Source of the DNA: an uncultured Collinsella sp.
GTDB lineage: Bacteria; Actinomycetota; Coriobacteriia; Coriobacteriales; Coriobacteriaceae
Assembly: GCA_902495945.1 (NCBI GenBank)
Contig: CABUZD010000028.1
Location: 1-16,342 of the forward strand
DNA length: 16,342 bases
Reading direction: 5' to 3'
Part shown: in pieces, positions 13,850 to 16,342 of the stretch
Numbering within the stretch: the first letter of the stretch is position 1
How the letters are laid out: the number at the start of each line of letters is the position of its first letter
Program-made: the position numbers and the translations under genes
The notes under the pieces: generated by a model
The model's input: only the letters and a program-made list of their open reading frames with translations
The model's database searches: none
Told to the model about the DNA's origin: nothing

Positions 13850-14653
13850 CTACTCCTCCTCCGCGACCTCCTCTGCCTCGGAGACATACACGGCGGTAAG
13901 GACCGTGAAGACGTAAGCCTGGATGGCGCCGACCACAAGCTCGATCGCATAGATCAGGATGAGAATGGCAAGCCAGGCCAGCGAAGGCAGGGCGCCGACG
14001 GCGTGGGCCGCGGAAACCTGCTGAAGCAGCGGCTGCATGAACATGCTCGCCATGATGGCGAACGAGCCCATGACCACGTGTCCTGCGAACATGTTGCAGA
14101 ACAGACGGACGGCGAGCGTGATGAGGCGCAGGAAGGTCGAGAAAAGCTCGACGACCCACACGAGCACGTTCATCGGGAAGCTCACGCCCTGCGGAGCGAG
14201 GCTCTTGATGTAGCCGATCACGCCGTGAGCCTTGCATCCGTAGTAGATGAAGTACACGAAGGCGAAGATGGCGAGCGCGGCGGTGGAGCCGATTGCGCCG
14301 GTGCCGGGCTTCATTCCCGGAATCAGGCCGATCATGTTGTTGATCAGGATGAACAGGAAAAGCGAGCACAGGAACGGGAAGTGCTTCTTCCAGTTCTCAC
14401 CCACGACACCCTTGCCGATATCGTTCTCGACGTACTCGATGATGTACTCGAAACCGTTGACGAAGAAGCCCTTGGGAACCAAAGTCTGCTTCTTCTTGAA
14501 CACGGCCAGGACGATCAGGAGCACGATCGTGGAGACGATCAGCCAAAACGAGTACTGCGTGATGCCGCAGCTCAGATCGCCCACGACAGGGGTGGAGCTG
14601 AACTCGCTGACCAGATGATTAATCTCATCAGGCAGCTTTTCAAAAATTTCCAC
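13850..14653 (-). CDS. atpB: ATP synthase Fo subunit a
   Basis: Subunit a is the membrane stator with the two proton half-channels. The 267-residue protein has about six membrane segments, the essential Arg183 in AVRLFCNMFAGH (181-192) and the conserved Gln245 in GAIQAYVFTVL. The extreme C-terminus is an acidic tail, EAEEVAEEE. It starts at GTG with AAAGG seven bases upstream, 3 bp after the AtpI-like gene. Confidence 0.96.
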   Translation of the reverse strand: MEIFEKLPDEINHLVSEFSSTPVVGDLSCGITQYSFWLIVSTIVLLIVLAVFKKKQTLVPKGFFVNGFEYIIEYVENDIGKGVVGENWKKHFPFLCSLFLFILINNMIGLIPGMKPGTGAIGSTAALAIFAFVYFIYYGCKAHGVIGYIKSLAPQGVSFPMNVLVWVVELFSTFLRLITLAVRLFCNMFAGHVVMGSFAIMASMFMQPLLQQVSAAHAVGALPSLAWLAILILIYAIELVVGAIQAYVFTVLTAVYVSEAEEVAEEE

Positions 14654-14656
14654 GAC

Positions 14657-14980
14657 TTACCTTTCGACCTCATGAGGATCTCGCAGCGCCTTGGCGACGC
14701 GAACCGCGCAGGCGGCCATAAAGGCCACGAAGCCGATCGCCTCGCCCAGGAGGAACATGCGAAATGCCTCTCCGAACAACACAAACACAACCAAGGTAAA
14801 GACAAGCAACGCGATTGCCGAGACCGCGAGACTCACCATACCCTTGAGCATGTCCGCATTCTGCTTATCGTCAAGAACCGGCTTGAGCGTAAAGACAAAG
14901 GGAAGGAAGGCAATCGCGCCCGCGATGGCACCTGCAACGATAGCGAGCAGATCGGCTATCTGAAACACTGGCGTCCTCAC
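14657..14980 (-). CDS. small membrane protein in the atpI position
   Basis: The first gene of the operon encodes 107 residues with three or more membrane segments (about 8-30, 48-70 and 72-95) and a basic C-terminal end (RVAKALRDPHEVER). Position and topology match AtpI/UncI, which helps assemble the c-ring or carries Mg2+, but I cannot see a diagnostic AtpI motif, so the assignment rests mostly on context. Start is GTG at 14980, with AAGGAAA immediately upstream; a second GTG at 14968 has GAGG at better spacing and is a realistic alternative, giving 103 residues. Confidence 0.75.
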   Translation of the reverse strand: MRTPVFQIADLLAIVAGAIAGAIAFLPFVFTLKPVLDDKQNADMLKGMVSLAVSAIALLVFTLVVFVLFGEAFRMFLLGEAIGFVAFMAACAVRVAKALRDPHEVER

Positions 14981-15030
14981 TTTCCTTTTTTATCGCCTCA
15001 CAGGACAGTTCCCGCCAAACATTGGTGACT

Positions 15031-15058
15031 ATTGTACGAGCCAATCGCTAAAGTACAA
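15031..15058 (-). promoter_or_regulatory. candidate promoter of the atp operon
   Basis: On the minus strand TTGTAC (15058-15053) and TACAAT (15036-15031) are spaced by 16 nt; the -10 matches consensus at five of six positions. Transcription would start near 15024, leaving a leader of about 44 nt. The -35 is weak. Confidence 0.5.
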
Positions 15059-15075
15059 CCGAAAAAGCATCGGTT
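15057..15075. repeat. small inverted repeat next to the atp -35 region
   Basis: AACCGA (15057-15062) pairs with TCGGTT (15070-15075) around 7 nt. It overlaps the upstream edge of the candidate -35 by two bases and could be an operator or chance. Confidence 0.3.
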
Positions 15076-15122
15076 AATACGCACCTGTTCGTTTTCTTAA
15101 GACCTTCTTTATGCCGCAGGTA

Positions 15123-15250
15123 CGGTAATACGTTTTTCTCGAACCCTGCAGGGCAAAACGTCCGTTAACAGGAGTGCGCGCGGTCGCCTTTTGTTCGACC
15201 GCGCGCACCGTTTCTTCGTATTTGCAGCCGCGGCCGTCTTAGCCCAGCGA
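15123..15250. other. non-coding region between upp and the atp promoter
   Basis: No gene is seen. The region holds nested palindromes: ACGTTTT (15130-15136) with AAAACGT around an inner CCCTGCAGGG, and a very stable stem nearer upp. These probably insulate upp from the atp operon. Confidence 0.5.
15174..15208 (-). terminator. strong hairpin behind upp, probable terminator
   Basis: GTGCGCGCGGTCG (15174-15186) and its exact complement (15196-15208) form a 13-bp stem with a 9-nt loop. It lies 42 nt after the upp stop. The run after it on the minus strand is only TCCTGTT, so it is an imperfect intrinsic terminator; the plus side has CGTTTCTTC. Confidence 0.55.
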
Positions 15251-15898
15251 CTAGAGCGTGCCGTAGATGCGGTCGCCGGCGTCGCCGAGACCGGGAACGA
15301 TGTAGGCAGCCTCGTTGAGATGGTCGTCGATGGCGCAGGTATAGATATGCACATCGGGATCCTTCTCAGTCAGCGACTTGAGGCCCTCGGGGGCCGCGAC
15401 GATGCACAGCATGCGGATGTCCTTGACACCGCGCCCGCGCAGGTAGCTGATGGCCATCTCGGCCGAACCGCCCGTGGCGAGCATGGGGTCGACGACCAGG
15501 CAGATGCGCTGGTCGATATCCTTGGGCATCTTGCAGTAATACTCGTGCGGCTCGTGGGTGACCTCGTCGCGCTCCATGCCGATGTGGCCCACGCGAGCGG
15601 AGGGCACCAGGTCGAGGATACCGTCGACCATGCCAAGGCCCGCACGCAGGATGGGCACGATGGCGAGTTTCTTGCCGGCAAGCTGTTTGAACGTGGCGGT
15701 AGTGATGGGGGTCTCGACCTCGACGTCTTCCATAGGCAGGTCGCGCATGGCCTCGTAGCCGTCAAAAAGCGCGAGTTCGCGCACGAGCTGACGGAACTGG
15801 TTGGTGCCGGTGTTTTTGTCGCGCAGGATCGACAGCTTGTGCTGGACGAGCGGATGATCGACAAGCGTCACACGGGACGCATCGTAGGTGACGGTCAT
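15251..15898 (-). CDS. upp: uracil phosphoribosyltransferase
   Basis: Makes UMP from uracil and PRPP in pyrimidine salvage, in the cytosol. The 215-residue product has the family length, the PRPP-binding loop LVVDPMLATGGSA and the uracil-binding C-terminal segment GLGDAGDRIYGT. The frame is open to 15958, but the ATG at 15898 begins the typical VTLVDHPLVQHKLS N-terminus and has AGGGG upstream, so the longer form is rejected. A upp gene directly ahead of the atp operon is a common Gram-positive arrangement. Here a strong hairpin and a separate promoter suggest independent transcription. Confidence 0.96.
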   Translation of the reverse strand: MTVTYDASRVTLVDHPLVQHKLSILRDKNTGTNQFRQLVRELALFDGYEAMRDLPMEDVEVETPITTATFKQLAGKKLAIVPILRAGLGMVDGILDLVPSARVGHIGMERDEVTHEPHEYYCKMPKDIDQRICLVVDPMLATGGSAEMAISYLRGRGVKDIRMLCIVAAPEGLKSLTEKDPDVHIYTCAIDDHLNEAAYIVPGLGDAGDRIYGTL

Positions 15899-15929
15899 GG
15901 GTTGATTGCCCCTTTCGTTGCAGCCGCAA

Positions 15930-15949
15930 AACGGCCTTGCTGACAAGGC
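15930..15949 (-). terminator. weak intrinsic terminator of the glycerol kinase gene
   Basis: GCCTTG (15949-15944 on the minus strand) pairs with CAAGGC (15939-15934) around a 4-nt loop, followed by CGTTTTG. It lies 72 nt after the kinase stop. Stem and T-run are both short, so some read-through into upp is likely. Confidence 0.4.
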
Positions 15950-16021
15950 GCGCAGCAATGTTGCCGCCGCACGCCATGCATATGTTTAGCGGTTTGTTGT
16001 ATCGAGCAGCCCATCGCAGCC

Positions 16022-16342
16022 CTACTGTGCGGTACCGAGCGAGCGCTTGACTGCATCACGCCAGCCCGCAAGGTTTTGCTCGCGACGCTCGGCGGACATA
16101 TGGGGAAGGAAGGTCCTAACGATCTGGGCATTTTGCTCCAGCTCTTCAAGGTCTTCCCAATAGCCGACGGCAAGACCCGCCAAGTACGCGGCACCGATTG
16201 CCGTGGTCTCCACCGTCTCGCATTGCAGCACGGGGATATCCAGCAGGTCGGCCTGGAATTGCATGATGAACTCGTTGCGCGAGGCACCGCCATCGACAGA
16301 CAGGCGCTCAATCGAAAGCCCCACGTCCTGCTCCATGGCGCG
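16022..16342 (-). CDS. glpK: glycerol kinase, C-terminal part (cut by window edge)
   Basis: Glycerol kinase makes glycerol 3-phosphate from glycerol and ATP in the cytosol. Only the last 106 residues are inside the window; the frame stays open to the right edge. The segment has the FGGY-kinase C-terminal signature: VDGGASRNEFIMQFQADLL followed by ETTAIGAAYLAGLAVGYW, which is specific for GlpK among FGGY kinases. The stop TAG is at 16022. No regulatory partner such as glpF is visible in this window. Confidence 0.9.
   Translation of the reverse strand, partial: RAMEQDVGLSIERLSVDGGASRNEFIMQFQADLLDIPVLQCETVETTAIGAAYLAGLAVGYWEDLEELEQNAQIVRTFLPHMSAERREQNLAGWRDAVKRSLGTAQ

Overview
The window is an ordinary housekeeping segment from a GC-rich Gram-positive bacterium. 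Several traits point to Actinomycetota, most likely the class Coriobacteriia and a Collinsella-like gut anaerobe: frequent GTG/TTG starts, strong SD sites, an LCP-family wall enzyme, and a upp-atp gene order. The lineage is inferred from gene content and protein style; no rRNA gene is inside the window to prove it. Nearly all genes lie on the minus strand; only pepT is on the plus strand.

Layout by coordinate. 1-211: non-coding DNA downstream of a phosphohexomutase; its left edge carries a minus-strand motif like those in rRNA operon leaders or spacers. 212-1612 (-): phosphoglucomutase/phosphomannomutase. About 1740-2466: a small IS200/IS605-type element with a single Y1 HUH transposase and matching subterminal hairpins, sitting between the mutase and the terminator of the next gene. 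2518-3844 (-): a two-gene unit, a DtxR/MntR-family metal-responsive repressor followed by a stand-alone zinc-type homocysteine S-methyltransferase. 3845-3964: a divergent control region with a perfect 18-bp palindrome. 3965-5212 (+): peptidase T. 5213-5464: a convergent intergenic region with three palindromes, one of them an 86-nt imperfect inverted repeat. 5465-7996 (-): murA followed by an LCP-family wall-polymer ligase. 8085-14980 (-): a complete F1Fo ATP synthase operon in the order atpI-like, B, E, F, H, A, G, D, C, closed by a strong terminator. 15251-15898 (-): upp. 16022-16342 (-): the C-terminal end of glycerol kinase, cut by the window edge.

How the genes work together. The atp cluster supplies the whole proton-type ATP synthase, and stop-start overlaps (TAATG twice, plus an 11-bp atpF/atpH overlap) suggest translational coupling. 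murA makes the first committed peptidoglycan precursor, and the LCP enzyme attaches secondary polymers to the wall; both sit directly behind the atp terminator. upp salvages uracil. The metal regulator, methyltransferase and pepT share one divergent region, so metal status, homocysteine methylation and perhaps peptide use may be co-regulated.

I found no CRISPR array, prophage, defence island, tRNA gene or convincing novel multi-gene system. The observations best worth following are the hybrid metal site of the DtxR/MntR protein with its adjacent palindrome, the 86-nt inverted repeat, the signal-peptide-like N-terminus of AtpF, and the terminator that abuts the murA ribosome binding site.
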